Shown here: in pieces, positions 51,062-60,835 of the stretch
Layout of the letters: the number at the start of each line of letters is the position of its first letter
Position numbering within the stretch: position 1 is the stretch's first letter
Made by a program: the position numbers and the translations under genes
Notes under the pieces: model-generated
What the model was told of the DNA's origin: nothing
Database searches by the model: none
Seen by the model: only the letters and a program-made list of their open reading frames with translations
Source: Pseudomonas shirazensis
Lineage (GTDB): Bacteria > Pseudomonadota > Gammaproteobacteria > Pseudomonadales > Pseudomonadaceae
DNA: 64,000 nucleotides
Direction: 5' to 3'
Assembly (NCBI RefSeq): GCF_014268785.2
Contig: NZ_JABWRD020000001.1
Coordinates: 695,001 to 759,000 of the forward strand

Positions 51062-52104
51062 GGTCGCACTCCAGTATTGAGGGACTCGCGGCTACGCCGA
51101 TTGAAGGACTCCGAGTAGGCCGCCGAGCGCGCTGCCAGGATCGGATCGGCAGTGGCCTGAATGCCAGTCGGCAGAATCAGCGGATCGAAGTTGAGATCAC
51201 GGCAGGCGCCTTGCTCGGGGGCATCGACGGCATTGATCACCAGCGTGCCGGCATCGATGCTGCGCCGTTGCGCGGGCCACGGTTTGGACGGGTCTTCCAG
51301 CGGGTCGCCCGGCTCTGCCAGCACCAGGCGCAAGGTCCAGCGCAGTGGGCCCTGGCTCAGCCGTTGGGCGAGGTCGTGCTGCAAAAACAGCGTGTCGCTG
51401 ACCTGTGCAGGGAGGGCGCTATAGGGTGTTTGCGGTTCGACCTGCCAGCGCACCGGCTGCTCTTTGCCCTGGCGGTCGATCAGGCGGAAGGCGTTGATGC
51501 TGTGGTATTGGGTGCTGGCAAAGCTGTCGCTGGGCTTGTATGACGCCGCCCATTGGCGAAACGCCGCACTTTCCGGGTGCTCGGCAAAAAACGCCTGCAT
51601 ACGCGCCGGGTCCGCTTTGCCGGTGGCCGGGTCCGGGGTCATGGCCAGCACCTGTTGGTAGAACGCCTCTGGCGTGCCGATTGCCAGTACCGGCGGGTTG
51701 TTCATTCCGGTGCGCCAGAGCTGGCCGTCGTCGGTAGCAAATTGCAACGCCATGCTTCGCACGGGCACACCGGTGTCAGGCGTGGCCGGGTTGGCGCCGC
51801 CAATTGCGAAGCGGCCGATCACCGGCACCCGCGCTTGCTCGAAGACCCGCGCGCTGGACAACGGCGCGGCCAGCCCGCTGCTCTCGAAGTAGCCGGTGAC
51901 GCAAAGGCCCTTGGCGTGGTTCTTGCGATACCCGGGGTGGTGCCCGGCCTGGGCTTCGAAGGTGTCGATGATGCGTTGCGGGCTGAGTTTGGGGCCGCCG
52001 ATCCAGCCAGCGGTGTAGGCAAACGCGCAGCCGGCGGCGAGCAGGCCGGCGGCAATGGCCGTCAGCCGCCAAAGCTTGGCGGGGCCGTGCACGGGAGTGT
52101 TCAT
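51058..52104 (-). CDS. srpA: Catalase-family peroxidase (SrpA-like), exported
   Basis: 348 aa from the ATG at 52104; an ATG 9 bp further upstream is equally in frame. The N-terminus has a hydrophobic signal/anchor (LTAIAAGLLAAGCAFAYTAG). The body is a short catalase: HHPGYRKNHAKGLCVTGYFE, ARVPVIGRFAIGGANP, SMALQFATDDGQLWRTGMNN. The heme-ligand motif Arg-x-x-x-Tyr is RSAAY near residue 330. At about 350 aa it is far shorter than classical catalases, matching the SrpA group of periplasmic peroxidases. Divergent from an ECF sigma gene whose promoter motif it shares. Confidence 0.9.
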   Translation of the reverse strand: MNTPVHGPAKLWRLTAIAAGLLAAGCAFAYTAGWIGGPKLSPQRIIDTFEAQAGHHPGYRKNHAKGLCVTGYFESSGLAAPLSSARVFEQARVPVIGRFAIGGANPATPDTGVPVRSMALQFATDDGQLWRTGMNNPPVLAIGTPEAFYQQVLAMTPDPATGKADPARMQAFFAEHPESAAFRQWAASYKPSDSFASTQYHSINAFRLIDRQGKEQPVRWQVEPQTPYSALPAQVSDTLFLQHDLAQRLSQGPLRWTLRLVLAEPGDPLEDPSKPWPAQRRSIDAGTLVINAVDAPEQGACRDLNFDPLILPTGIQATADPILAARSAAYSESFNRRSRESLNTGVRP

Positions 52105-52137
52105 AAGCAACATCCGGATCAGTGAAGATGCAAGTAC

Positions 52138-52162
52138 GACGGGGCAGGGCGCAACTTATTCC
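52138..52162 (-). promoter_or_regulatory. ECF-type promoter for the catalase-b561 operon
   Basis: On the minus strand GGAATAA (52162-52156) is followed after 14 nt by CGTC (52141-52138). The same two elements with identical spacing occur on the plus strand 10 bp away, upstream of the sigma gene. Expected transcription start is about 52131, a short leader before the catalase ATG. Confidence 0.65.
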
Positions 52163-52171
52163 AGCCGCCCG

Positions 52172-52196
52172 GGAATAAATTTCGTGGCGCTGCGTC
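52172..52196 (+). promoter_or_regulatory. ECF-type promoter for the sigma/anti-sigma operon
   Basis: GGAATAA (52172-52178), 14 nt, CGTC (52193-52196), identical in elements and spacing to the divergent minus-strand promoter. Such a repeated motif in front of an ECF sigma gene indicates autoregulation. Expected start site about 52203. Confidence 0.65.
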
Positions 52197-52235
52197 TGCC
52201 CCTTACACTGACTGTCCATGGGCCGGAATCACAGC

Positions 52236-52757
52236 ATGCACGATCTCGACGACTCGCAATGGCGCGAACTGCTGCAGCGCCTGCGCCGCTTTGCCGTGTG
52301 GCTGACGCGCGAGCCGGGCAGTGCCGACGACCTGGTCCAGGCTACCATCGAACGCGCTTTGAGCCGCAGCGGCCAGCAGCGCGAGGCCGAGGCGCTGCGG
52401 GCGTGGCTGTTCAGTATCCTGTATCGGCTGTTTCTCGACAGCAAGCGTCGCGACCGGCTGCACCGGCGGTGGCTGGCTTGGTTCAGCGGCGGCCAGGAGA
52501 TCAGCGAGCCGATCGGCGACAACACCGAAGACATCATCTTCGCCCAGGCCGACCTGCAGGCATTTGCCCAGTTGTCGGCCGAGCAGCGCGCGCTGCTGTT
52601 GTTGGTCAGCGTCGAGGGCTTGAGTTACAAGGAGGCCGCCGAGGCCTTGGCTATTCCTATCGGCACGGTGATGTCGCGCTTGTCGCGGGCCCGTGCAGCA
52701 TTGCGCCAACTGACCGAGGGCAGCCCAGCGTCCCCGGCCCTGCGGAGACTGAAATGA
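52236..52757 (+). CDS. ECF RNA polymerase sigma factor
   Basis: 173 aa from the ATG at 52236 (an ATG at 52218 adds six residues). Region 2 is LQRLRRFAVWLTREPGSADDLVQATIERALSR, with the family DDLVQ.. motif. Region 4 is LSAEQRALLLLVSVEGLSYKEAAEALAIPIGTVMSRLSRARAAL. No C-terminal extension. Overlaps the anti-sigma gene by 4 bp (ATGA). The context with catalase and cytochrome b561 recalls one ECF group in the Staron classification (ECF26, from memory). It should direct transcription of both divergent operons. Confidence 0.93.
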   Translation: MHDLDDSQWRELLQRLRRFAVWLTREPGSADDLVQATIERALSRSGQQREAEALRAWLFSILYRLFLDSKRRDRLHRRWLAWFSGGQEISEPIGDNTEDIIFAQADLQAFAQLSAEQRALLLLVSVEGLSYKEAAEALAIPIGTVMSRLSRARAALRQLTEGSPASPALRRLK

Positions 52758-53506
52758 CACACCTGATCCCCAGCGAGCACGAGTTGCACGCCTATATCGA
52801 CGAGCGCCTCGACCCTGCGCGCCGCGCTGAAGTACACGCGTGGCTGGCCGCCAATCCGCAGGAGGCTGCGCGTATCGAGGCCTGGCGCAACGACGCCCGA
52901 CGCCTGCGTGCAGCCCTGGCCGGTTTTGGCGAACTGGCCCCCGGCCCGCCGCTTGAGCTTGGCCAGCTGCAACGGCGCTTGCGTCAACGGCGTGTGCGCC
53001 GGCTGGCGACGGCTGCGGCGTTGCTGTTGAGTCTGGGTGTCGGCGGCATGGGCGGCTGGCAAGCGCGGCAAATGAGCATGGCCTCCACCGAGCTGCCCAT
53101 GGCCGATGCGCTGCAGGCTCATCGGTTATTTGTCGGCAGCAGCGCATTGGATATTCAGGCCAGCGACCCGGGCCAGCTACGCGCCTGGCTGGGCAGCCAT
53201 TTCAATCGGGTCGGCCAATTGCCCGACCTGGCCGGCTTGGGCTTTCAGCCAGTGGGTGCGCGCCTGTTGAGCAACGAGCAGGGGCCGGCGGCGCTGGTGG
53301 TGTTCGAAGACAAGCAGGGCGAGCGGGTCAGCCTGTTCATGCGCCTGCCCGGCGAGCACTTTGCCAAGATGCCGACCGGTCAACGCACCGATGGCCAGCT
53401 GGAAGCCCGCTACTGGTCGCATGGCGCTTACAACTTCGCGTTGGTCAGCGACGCTGACGATCAGCGCAGCGAGTCGCTGCGTGAAGTACTTGGCGTCAGC
53501 CTTTAG
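52754..53506 (+). CDS. Membrane anti-sigma factor
   Basis: 250 aa from the ATG at 52754, overlapping the sigma stop by 4 bp. Cytoplasmic N-terminal ~75 residues carry the anti-sigma pattern SEHELHAYIDERLDPARRAEVHAWLAANPQEAARI. A single hydrophobic segment (ATAAALLLSLGVGGMGGW, about residues 82-99) crosses the membrane. The periplasmic C-terminal domain (about 105-250) follows. No His-x3-Cys-x2-Cys zinc motif is seen. It should hold the sigma factor inactive until an external stress, probably oxidative, releases it. Confidence 0.9.
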   Translation: MTHLIPSEHELHAYIDERLDPARRAEVHAWLAANPQEAARIEAWRNDARRLRAALAGFGELAPGPPLELGQLQRRLRQRRVRRLATAAALLLSLGVGGMGGWQARQMSMASTELPMADALQAHRLFVGSSALDIQASDPGQLRAWLGSHFNRVGQLPDLAGLGFQPVGARLLSNEQGPAALVVFEDKQGERVSLFMRLPGEHFAKMPTGQRTDGQLEARYWSHGAYNFALVSDADDQRSESLREVLGVSL

Positions 53507-53515
53507 CGGTTGCTG

Positions 53516-54175
53516 TCAGCCGCGCAGCTGTTCGATCAGGTGCCACAAGCGCGGGTCGTTGAAATCATCGATGACCAGTTGCGCGCCGGCTTGCTGCAAG
53601 CGTTCGGCCGTCTGGGTGGTGGCTATGGCCACGGTGAAGATCCCTGCAGCGCTGGCAGCGGTTACGCCGGGCAGTGAGTCTTCAAACGCCAGCGCATGCT
53701 CGGCATTCGCCTGCAGCCGCTCCAGGCCGGTCAGGTAGGGCAGCGGATCGGGCTTGGCCCGCGCCAGTTCGTCGGCTACCAGCACATGCGTGAAGCGTTG
53801 GGTCAGGCCCATTGCGCCAAGCATGTGTTCAGCATTCAAGCGCGGCGCATTGGTCACCACACACATGCCGATGGCCTCGGTCTTGGCGTAATCGAGCAAG
53901 CGCAGTAACCCAGGCAACGGTTGCAGTTCAGGGGCGAGCTCGCGAAACAGCGCTTCCTTGCGCTCCGCCAGCGCCTGGCGCTGCGCCGGGCTCTGATCTG
54001 GGAACAGCCTGGCGAATAGCTCACCGTTGGCCTGACCGCTGATCTGTTCATCGAACTGCGCCTGGGTCAGCTCGCGGCCGTCCTGCTCGTGCAGCAACTG
54101 GCGAAAGGCTTGCAGGTGCAGCGTGTCGGTATCGGTCAGGGTGCCATCGAGGTCAAACAGCAGGGCGGTCAGCAT
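53516..54175 (-). CDS. HAD-superfamily phosphatase (Gph/beta-PGM type)
   Basis: 219 aa. Motif I DLDGTLTDTD (two catalytic Asp), an alpha-helical cap (about 15-85), motif II VVTNAPR, motif III Lys in LARAKPDPLPY, and motif IV AFEDSLPGVTAASAAG. This is the pattern of phosphoglycolate phosphatase-like and beta-phosphoglucomutase-like hydrolases. The substrate is not determinable. Convergent with the anti-sigma gene and divergent from lexA2. Confidence 0.92.
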   Translation of the reverse strand: MLTALLFDLDGTLTDTDTLHLQAFRQLLHEQDGRELTQAQFDEQISGQANGELFARLFPDQSPAQRQALAERKEALFRELAPELQPLPGLLRLLDYAKTEAIGMCVVTNAPRLNAEHMLGAMGLTQRFTHVLVADELARAKPDPLPYLTGLERLQANAEHALAFEDSLPGVTAASAAGIFTVAIATTQTAERLQQAGAQLVIDDFNDPRLWHLIEQLRG

Positions 54176-54260
54176 TGGTTATCCATAAGCTTGAACATCG
54201 AGCAGGGGATCATAACCAATGCGCACGACGAAGGGGGCTGTTCAGTTTTAGCAGAAAAGA

Positions 54261-54272
54261 GTACAAATGTGC
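54261..54272. promoter_or_regulatory. LexA2 box upstream of lexA2-imuAB-dnaE2
   Basis: GTACAAATGTGC fits the GTAC-N4-GTGC site reported for P. putida LexA2. It lies immediately before the first genes of the cassette, a few bp from the chosen start of lexA2 at 54276, so it probably blocks initiation directly and gives autoregulation and SOS control. Confidence 0.8.
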
Positions 54273-54275
54273 TCC

Positions 54276-54884
54276 ATGGACAATATGACCCCAAAACGCC
54301 GCGCGATTCTGGCTTTTATCCGCGAGCGCATCACCGATCACAGCCAGCCCCCGAGCCTCGCCGATATCGCCGAGCGCTTTGGTTTTGCCTCGCGTAGCGT
54401 TGCCCGCAAGCACATCAGTGCGCTGTGCCAGGGCGGCTACCTCGAAGTCACGCCCAATCAGGCCCGCGGTATCCGCCTGGCCGAGCCTTTGCGCCGGCCA
54501 GAAATCCTTGAACTGCCGGTACTCGGCCAAGTCGCTGCCGGTGCGCCGATCGGGCCCGATCTGGATATCCACGAGCAGTTGCTGCTCGACCCAAGCCTGT
54601 TCCGGCGCACGCCCGACTACCTGCTCAAGGTGCGCGGCGAGTCGATGATCGATGACGGCATATTTGACGGTGACCTGGTCGGCATCCGCCAGCAAGGCGA
54701 AGCCGACGACGGCCAGATCGTGGTCGCCCGGCTGGATGGCGAGGTCACTATCAAGCGTCTGCAGCGCATCCCCGGCGGCTTTCGTTTGCTGCCGCGCAAC
54801 CCGGCCTATGCGCCGATCGAGGTTGGCCCTGAGCGCGACTTCTGTATCGAAGGGGTCTTCTGCGGCCTGCTGAGGCGCGACTGA
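54276..54884 (+). CDS. lexA2: LexA2-type SOS repressor
   Basis: 202 aa from the ATG at 54276 (nearby in-frame ATGs at 54267, which lies inside the operator, and at 54285). The N-terminal wHTH is KRRAILAFIRERITDHSQPPSLADIAERFGF. The cleavage and peptidase part includes PVLGQVAAGAP (cleavable Ala-Gly near residue 91), VRGESMIDDGIFDGDL (catalytic Ser) and QIVVARLDGEVTIKRL (catalytic Lys). It heads the lexA2-imuA-imuB-dnaE2 cassette described in P. putida, where a second LexA controls the mutagenesis genes. Confidence 0.93.
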   Translation: MDNMTPKRRAILAFIRERITDHSQPPSLADIAERFGFASRSVARKHISALCQGGYLEVTPNQARGIRLAEPLRRPEILELPVLGQVAAGAPIGPDLDIHEQLLLDPSLFRRTPDYLLKVRGESMIDDGIFDGDLVGIRQQGEADDGQIVVARLDGEVTIKRLQRIPGGFRLLPRNPAYAPIEVGPERDFCIEGVFCGLLRRD

Positions 54885-55504
54885 TGGGCGCCGTGGTCGA
54901 TCTGGACGGCCTGCTCGACCAGCGCCGAATTTGGCGTGGCCGGCAAACCCAGGCGCGCCCGCTCGGCCTGCAGCCAACCGGCCATGCCCATCTCGATGAG
55001 CGCCTGCCCGACGGCGGTTGGCCTGCCGCTGCGCTGAGTGAGCTGCTGTTGGCCAGTCCAGGCTGTGGTGAATTGCAACTGTTATGGCCGAGCCTGGCCC
55101 GGCTCACCGCAGAGGCCGGGCGGGTGGTGCTGATCGCGCCGCCGTTTATTCCTTATGCGCCGGCGTGGCAGGCAGCCGGGGTTGATCTGCGCTGGCTGAG
55201 CCAGGTCGAGGCTGCGCCTGCCGATGCCTTGTGGGCTGCCGAGCAGTGCTTGCGCTCGGGCAGTTGTGCAGCGGTGCTGTGCTGGCCTGAACGGGCCGAT
55301 GATCGCGCCCTGCGCCGCTTGCAGGTGGCTGCCGAAACCGGCCAGGCACTGGCGTTCGCCTGCCGCCCGCAGCACGCGGCGCACAACCCGTCACCGGCGG
55401 CGCTGCGCATTGCTGTCGATACTCGCCCCGCACAATGGCGGGTGCTCAAGTGCCGCGGCGGCATGCCGCCTGCTGTGCCAATTGCCAGTCGCCGTCAGGG
55501 TTGA
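54884..55504 (+). CDS. imuA: ImuA (SulA-like) mutagenesis accessory protein
   Basis: 206 aa. ATG shares one base with the lexA2 stop (TGATG). RecA-like/ImuA features include LPDGGWPAAALSELLLASPGCGELQLLWPSLARLT and VVLIAPPFIPYAPAW. The Walker A-type glycine loop of RecA is not conserved, as is usual. In the cassette it partners ImuB and the DnaE2/ImuC polymerase for SOS-induced error-prone synthesis. Confidence 0.9.
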   Translation: MGAVVDLDGLLDQRRIWRGRQTQARPLGLQPTGHAHLDERLPDGGWPAAALSELLLASPGCGELQLLWPSLARLTAEAGRVVLIAPPFIPYAPAWQAAGVDLRWLSQVEAAPADALWAAEQCLRSGSCAAVLCWPERADDRALRRLQVAAETGQALAFACRPQHAAHNPSPAALRIAVDTRPAQWRVLKCRGGMPPAVPIASRRQG

Positions 55505-55510
55505 TGCAGC

Positions 55511-56929
55511 ATGTTGTGGGCCTGCATTTTATTGCCACAGCTGGCGCTGGACAGCGTCCTGCGTGAACGCGACGACCCGGATACGCCGCTGGTATTGATC
55601 GGCGGGGCGACCCAGCGCCGCGTGCTGCAAGCGGTCAACCCGGCTGCCGCCAGGCTCGGCTTGCGCGCTGGGCAGACGCTTATGGCCGCCCGCGCATTGG
55701 CCGATGGTTTCACCTGCGTTGAAGCCGACCCGGCCCAGGTCGAGCAGGTCCAGCAGTTGCTGGCTGCCTGGGCCTACCGCTACAGCGCGCAGGTTAGCCT
55801 GCATTATCCGCGGGCCTTGCTGCTCGAGGTCGGTTCCAGCCTGCAGTTGTTCGGGCCATGGCCTGTGCTTCAGGCGCGCCTGCGCGAAGAGCTGGATGCT
55901 CTGGGGCTGCGCCAGCGCATTGTGCTGGCGAGCAATCCGGTGGCCGCTCGCATGCTTGCCAACTGTCATGACGGCCTTGCCCTGAGCGATGCCGACGACA
56001 CCCGCACGGCCCTGGCCAAGCTGCCGATCAACAAGGTCGGGCTGCCCACCGAGGCCAGCGAGGCCTTTACGCGGATGGGCCTGCGTCAGCTCGGCGAGGT
56101 GCTTGGCCTGCCGCGTGATGCGCTGGCCCGGCGCTTTGCCGCCGGGGTACAGCTGCATCTGGATCAACTGCTGGGGCTGCGCAGTCTGGGTCTCGAGTTC
56201 TACCTGCCGCCGGACCGCTTCGAGACGCGTCTAGAGCTCAACTTCGACGTTGAATCGCATCAGGCCTTGCTGTTCCCGTTGCGGCGGATGATCAACGACC
56301 TGGCGGCGTTTCTGGCCGGGCGCGACTGTGGCGTGCAGCGCTTCGAGCTGCACCTTGAACATGTTGAGGGCCCGGACACCGTGCTCAAGGTCGGGTTGTT
56401 GGCCGCCGAACGTGATGCGACCCTGCTGTTCGAGCTGGCCCGCGGGCGCCTGGAGCCGCTGCGCATCACTGCGCCGGTGCGCAACCTGCGTTTGCTGGCA
56501 GCGGACCTGCCGGCCTTTGTGCCGCAGCATCAAGCGCTGTTCGACCCGCGCGCGCAACAGGCGCAGCCGTGGGAGCAACTGCGCGAACGGCTGCGCGCGC
56601 GGCTGGGTGATGAAGCGGTGCAGGGCCTGCGTGCCGAAGCCGATCATCGCCCCGAGTGCGCTTGGCAACTTGCCAGCCAAGGTGCGTCCGGGACGCTGCA
56701 GGCTGCTGCAGATAGCCGCCCAGGTTGGTTGTTGGCGGCGCCTTTGCGCTTGAGTGAGGCCGATGTGCAGCTGTTGGGGCGGGCCGAACGGATCGAATCG
56801 GGCTGGTGGGATGGCGGCGATGTGCGCCGTGACTACTACCGCATCGAAACCCGTGAAGGCTTGCGCGGCTGGGCCTATCAAGACCTCGCCGAGCCTGGTC
56901 CGCTGTGGTTGCAGGGGTGGTTCGCATGA
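55511..56929 (+). CDS. imuB: ImuB, Y-family-like polymerase accessory protein
   Basis: 472 aa, Y-family (DinB/UmuC) fold. The first residues, [15 protein letters not shown], stand where active Y polymerases have the catalytic DxDxFFA motif; the metal-binding acidic residues are absent. That is the known state of ImuB, which is a hub rather than a polymerase. [32 protein letters not shown] is the HhH/thumb part; [17 protein letters not shown] is the little-finger region. A beta-clamp motif is expected in the C-terminal part. Starts 6 bp after imuA and overlaps dnaE2 by 4 bp (ATGA). Confidence 0.92.
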   Translation: MLWACILLPQLALDSVLRERDDPDTPLVLIGGATQRRVLQAVNPAAARLGLRAGQTLMAARALADGFTCVEADPAQVEQVQQLLAAWAYRYSAQVSLHYPRALLLEVGSSLQLFGPWPVLQARLREELDALGLRQRIVLASNPVAARMLANCHDGLALSDADDTRTALAKLPINKVGLPTEASEAFTRMGLRQLGEVLGLPRDALARRFAAGVQLHLDQLLGLRSLGLEFYLPPDRFETRLELNFDVESHQALLFPLRRMINDLAAFLAGRDCGVQRFELHLEHVEGPDTVLKVGLLAAERDATLLFELARGRLEPLRITAPVRNLRLLAADLPAFVPQHQALFDPRAQQAQPWEQLRERLRARLGDEAVQGLRAEADHRPECAWQLASQGASGTLQAAADSRPGWLLAAPLRLSEADVQLLGRAERIESGWWDGGDVRRDYYRIETREGLRGWAYQDLAEPGPLWLQGWFA

Positions 56930-59900
56930 GCGCCGGCGGCTATGCCGAGCTGCATTGCCTGTCGAACTTCAGCTTCCAGCGTGGGGCTTCCAGTGCCGAC
57001 GAGTTGTTCAAGCGTGCCCGCGAGCAAGGCTATACGGCGCTGGCGATCACCGATGAGTGCACCCTGGCCGGTATCGTACGCGGCTGGCAAGCCGCCAAAG
57101 CGCACCAGCTGCGGCTGATCGTCGGCAGCGAAGTACGCTTGCAGGACGGGCCGAAACTGGTTTTGCTGGTCGAGAATCTGCGCGGCTATCAGAGCCTGTG
57201 TGGCTTGATCACCCGCGCCCGGCGGCGGGCGGGCAAAGGTGAGTATCAGTTGTTTGCTGCGGACCTTGAGGCCAATTGCGAGGGCTTGCTGGCGCTATGG
57301 ATACCGGATGAGGCTGACGACGCGAACGCTGCTCAGTGGCTGCGTGAGCTGTTTGGTGAACGGCTGTACCTGGCCGTGCACCTGCACCGTGGGGCTGACG
57401 ATACTACGCGCCTGGCTCGTTTGCGCACGCTGGCTGCCCAGTTAGGCATTCGCGCTGTGGCCTGTGGTGATGTGCACATGCACAGCCGTGGACGGCGCGC
57501 CCTGCAGGATTGCATGACCGCCGTGCGCCATCACTGCACGATCACCAGCGCCGGGCGTTACCTGTTCGCCAACGGCGAACGCCACCTGCGCAGCCTGGCT
57601 CAGCTCAACGAGCTGTACCCGGGAGACTTGCTCGAACAAAGCCAGGTGATCGCCGAGCGCTGTCACTTCGAGCTGAGTGAGCTGAAATACCAGTATCCAC
57701 GCGAAGTGGTGCCGCCAGGGCAAACCCCGGCCAGTTGGCTGCGCCACCTGTGTGAACAGGGCCTGCCCCGGCGTTGGCCGGACGGCGCCAGTGCCGAGGT
57801 GCGCCAGGTCCTCGACAAGGAGCTGGCGCTGATCGAAGAGCTGCACTACGAAAGCTACTTTCTCACTGTGCACGACATCGTCGATTTCGCCCGCAACCAA
57901 GGCATTCTCTGTCAGGGCCGCGGTTCGGCGGCCAACTCGGTGGTGTGTTTTGTGCTCGGCATCACCGAGCTTGATCCGATGCAGCATCATCTGCTGTTCG
58001 AGCGCTTTCTCTCACGCGAGCGCAACGAGCCGCCCGATATCGATGTGGATTTCGAGCACAATCGCCGCGAAGAGGTCATTCAATATGTATTCCGCCGCTA
58101 TGGTCGCCACCGTGCGGCACTGACCGCCGTGGTCAGTACCTATCACGCGGCTGGCGCGGTGCGCGATGTGGCGCGGGTGCTCGGGCTGCCGGCCGACCAG
58201 GTCGATGCGCTGGCCAAGTGCTGCGGCCGCTGGACGGATCGCATCCCCGATGCGCAGCGCCTGGCTGAGGCGGGCTTCGAGGCGCAAAGCCCGTCGTTGC
58301 GGCGGATTCTGGTGCTGGCCGGCGATCTGATCGGTTTCCCCCGGCACCTGTCGCAGCACCCTGGGGGCTTTGTCATTTCCGAGCAACCGCTGGACCAGCT
58401 GGTGCCGGTGGAAAACGCGGCCATGGCCGAGCGCACGGTGATCCAGTGGGACAAGGACGACCTCGATATGGTCGGCCTGCTCAAGGTCGACGTGCTGGCG
58501 CTGGGGATGCTCAGCGCGCTTCGCCGTTGTTTCGATCTGCTCGCGCAGCACCGTGGGCGCCATTTGACCCTGGCTACCATTCCCAGCGAAGACCCTGCGA
58601 CCTACGCCATGATCAGCCGCGCCGAGACCATCGGTGTGTTTCAGATCGAATCACGCGCGCAGATGGCCATGCTGCCGCGGCTCAAACCCAAGACGTTTTA
58701 TGACCTGGTAATCGAAGTGGCGATCGTCCGCCCGGGCCCGATTCAGGGCGACATGGTCCACCCGTATCTGCGCCGGCGGCTGAAGCAGGAAGAGGTGACG
58801 TATCCATCGCCAGCGCTCGAGGCCGTGTTCAAGCGCACGCTGGGTGTGCCGTTGTTCCAGGAACAGGTCATGGAGTTGGCGATGGTTGCCGCCGACTACA
58901 GCCCTGGCGAAGCCGATCAGTTGCGCCGCAGCATGGCCGCCTGGAAACGCCACGGCGGCCTTGAACCGCATCGCGTGCGCTTGCTCGAGGGCATGCTGCG
59001 TAACGGCTACGCGCTGGCCTTTGCCGAGCGAATCTTCGAGCAGATCAAGGGCTTTGGCAGTTATGGCTTTCCCGAGTCGCACGCTGCCAGCTTTGCCTTG
59101 TTGTGTTACGCCAGCAGCTGGCTCAAGTGCCACGAGCCGGCGATCTTCACCTGTGCTTTGGTCAACAGCTGGCCAATGGGCTTCTACAGCCCTGACCAGT
59201 TGCTCCAGGACGCCAGGCGCCAAGGGATCGAGGTGCGCCCGGTGGACGTCTTTTACAGCGAGTGGGACTGCACCCTTGAGCCCTTGGTCGGCGACGCCTT
59301 GGCCATTCGCCTGGGCTTGCGCCAGATCCGCGGGTTTACCGAAGCCGACGCTTCACGGCTGCAGCAGGCCAGGCAGCAACGACCTTGGCGCGATGTCGAA
59401 GACCTGTGCCTGCGCGCCGAGCTCGACAGCCGTGCCCGCGCGCGCCTGGCCGATGCCGGGGCGTTGCGCGGGTTGGCCAGCGATCGTCATCAGGCCCGCT
59501 GGCAGGTGGCTGCCGTGCAGGCGCAACTGCCCTTGTTCGCCGATATCGGCAGCGCAGGCGAGCAGGCCGTGGCGTTGCCAAGGCCAACCGTGGCGCAGGA
59601 CCTGGTAGCCGATTACGCCACCCTCGGCACTACCCTTGGGCCGCACCCATTGAGTCTGTTGCGCCCGCGCCTGCGCGCATTGGGTTGTCGCAGCTCGGCG
59701 GAGCTGGACAGCGTCGAGCATGGCGATGCGATTGCCGTGACCGGTCTGGTGGTTGGTCGGCAGCGACCTGGCACGGCCAGCGGGGTGACGTTTGTCACCC
59801 TGGAAGATGAGGCGGGCATGGTCAACGTGGTGGTCTGGCGCGACCTGGCCGAACGTCAGCGAAGGGCGCTGGTTGGCGCCCAGTTGCTCAAGGTCAGTGG

Positions 59901-60006
59901 CCGGCTGGAACATGAGAAAGGCGTCAGGCACTTGATTGCCCGCCGGCTGGAAGACGTCAGCCCGCTATTGCAAGGGCTGGACGTGCGCAGCCGCGACTTT
60001 CACTGA
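56926..60006 (+). CDS. dnaE2: Error-prone DNA polymerase III alpha subunit (DnaE2/ImuC)
   Basis: 1026 aa from the ATG at 56926, overlapping imuB by 4 bp (ATGA). N-terminal PHP domain ([40 protein letters not shown]). Polymerase catalytic aspartates in the segment [37 protein letters not shown] and [17 protein letters not shown] are typical C-family blocks. OB fold and end near residue 940-1020. Length is in the normal range for DnaE2 (about 1020-1080 aa). It is the translesion polymerase of the SOS mutagenesis cassette. Confidence 0.95.
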   Translation: MSAGGYAELHCLSNFSFQRGASSADELFKRAREQGYTALAITDECTLAGIVRGWQAAKAHQLRLIVGSEVRLQDGPKLVLLVENLRGYQSLCGLITRARRRAGKGEYQLFAADLEANCEGLLALWIPDEADDANAAQWLRELFGERLYLAVHLHRGADDTTRLARLRTLAAQLGIRAVACGDVHMHSRGRRALQDCMTAVRHHCTITSAGRYLFANGERHLRSLAQLNELYPGDLLEQSQVIAERCHFELSELKYQYPREVVPPGQTPASWLRHLCEQGLPRRWPDGASAEVRQVLDKELALIEELHYESYFLTVHDIVDFARNQGILCQGRGSAANSVVCFVLGITELDPMQHHLLFERFLSRERNEPPDIDVDFEHNRREEVIQYVFRRYGRHRAALTAVVSTYHAAGAVRDVARVLGLPADQVDALAKCCGRWTDRIPDAQRLAEAGFEAQSPSLRRILVLAGDLIGFPRHLSQHPGGFVISEQPLDQLVPVENAAMAERTVIQWDKDDLDMVGLLKVDVLALGMLSALRRCFDLLAQHRGRHLTLATIPSEDPATYAMISRAETIGVFQIESRAQMAMLPRLKPKTFYDLVIEVAIVRPGPIQGDMVHPYLRRRLKQEEVTYPSPALEAVFKRTLGVPLFQEQVMELAMVAADYSPGEADQLRRSMAAWKRHGGLEPHRVRLLEGMLRNGYALAFAERIFEQIKGFGSYGFPESHAASFALLCYASSWLKCHEPAIFTCALVNSWPMGFYSPDQLLQDARRQGIEVRPVDVFYSEWDCTLEPLVGDALAIRLGLRQIRGFTEADASRLQQARQQRPWRDVEDLCLRAELDSRARARLADAGALRGLASDRHQARWQVAAVQAQLPLFADIGSAGEQAVALPRPTVAQDLVADYATLGTTLGPHPLSLLRPRLRALGCRSSAELDSVEHGDAIAVTGLVVGRQRPGTASGVTFVTLEDEAGMVNVVVWRDLAERQRRALVGAQLLKVSGRLEHEKGVRHLIARRLEDVSPLLQGLDVRSRDFH

Positions 60007-60013
60007 GGCCGGC

Positions 60014-60835
60014 CTAGACCATCGCCAGGTGCTGCTTGCGCGTAGGCGGGGCAAAGGCCTGATCAATCGCTTGCAGGTCGGCAGCGCTCAAGCTTAGCTC
60101 GCCTGCCGCGGCATTGAGCTGCACATGCCTTGGGTCGACGGCCTTGGGGATGGCAATCACTCCCGCATGGCGGGTAACCCAGGCCAGGCTGACCTGCGCT
60201 GGGGTGGCGTTATGGCGCTCGGCGATTTCGGCCAGCAGCGGATGCTGCAGTAGCTGGCCTGCCTGGGCTAGCGGGCAGTAAGCCATGATCGGCATCTGCT
60301 GCGCCTGGCTCCAGGGCAACAGGTCGAACTCGATGCCGCGCTGGGGCGGGTTGTACAGCACCTGGTTGGCTGCACAGGCCGCGTTATCAAGCTCGATCAT
60401 GTCGTTCAGATCGAAGTTGGAAACGCCCCAGCGGCGAATCTTGCCTTGTTCGCGCAAGCGCTCGAAGGCCTCGACGGTTTCTTCCAGCGGATACTGGCCA
60501 CGCCAGTGCAGCAGGTACAGGTCAATGCAATCGGTGCCCAGCCGGCGCAGGCTGCGCTCGCAGGCTTGCGGCACGCCGCGCTGGCTGGCGTTGTGCGGGT
60601 AGACCTTGCTGACCAGAAACACCTGGTCACGGCGACCAGCCATGGCGGCGCCGACCACTTCCTCGGCGCCACCTTCGGCATACATCTCGGCGGTGTCGAT
60701 CAGGCTCATGCCAAGCTCGATGCCTTGCTGCAAGGCCGCCACCTCGGCGGCCTTGCGCGCCGGGTCTTCGCCCATGTACCAAGTGCCTTGGCCTATGGCG
60801 GCAATGCGGCGGTCTGCAAGTTCTACTGTGCGCAT
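60014..60835 (-). CDS. Aldo/keto reductase (AKR)
   Basis: 273 aa TIM-barrel NADPH oxidoreductase. The catalytic tetrad: Asp and Tyr in LIDTAEMYAEGGAEE, Lys in LVSKVYPHNA, His in LLHWRGQYP. YNPPQRGIEFDLLPWSQAQQ follows. It is in the same direction as the LysR regulator and overlaps it by 13 bp, so both are one operon. Substrate not predictable. It faces the end of dnaE2 (convergent). Confidence 0.9.
   Translation of the reverse strand: MRTVELADRRIAAIGQGTWYMGEDPARKAAEVAALQQGIELGMSLIDTAEMYAEGGAEEVVGAAMAGRRDQVFLVSKVYPHNASQRGVPQACERSLRRLGTDCIDLYLLHWRGQYPLEETVEAFERLREQGKIRRWGVSNFDLNDMIELDNAACAANQVLYNPPQRGIEFDLLPWSQAQQMPIMAYCPLAQAGQLLQHPLLAEIAERHNATPAQVSLAWVTRHAGVIAIPKAVDPRHVQLNAAAGELSLSAADLQAIDQAFAPPTRKQHLAMV

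Noticed and set aside
54267..54275. ATG at 54267 as the lexA2 start
   Set aside because: It lies inside the GTAC-N4-GTGC operator and has no ribosome-binding site; the ATG at 54276 gives the same LexA N-terminus.
55511..56929. ImuB as a pseudogene because the Y-family catalytic acidic motif is missing
   Set aside because: Loss of the metal-binding acids is the normal state of ImuB; the frame is intact and overlaps dnaE2 properly.
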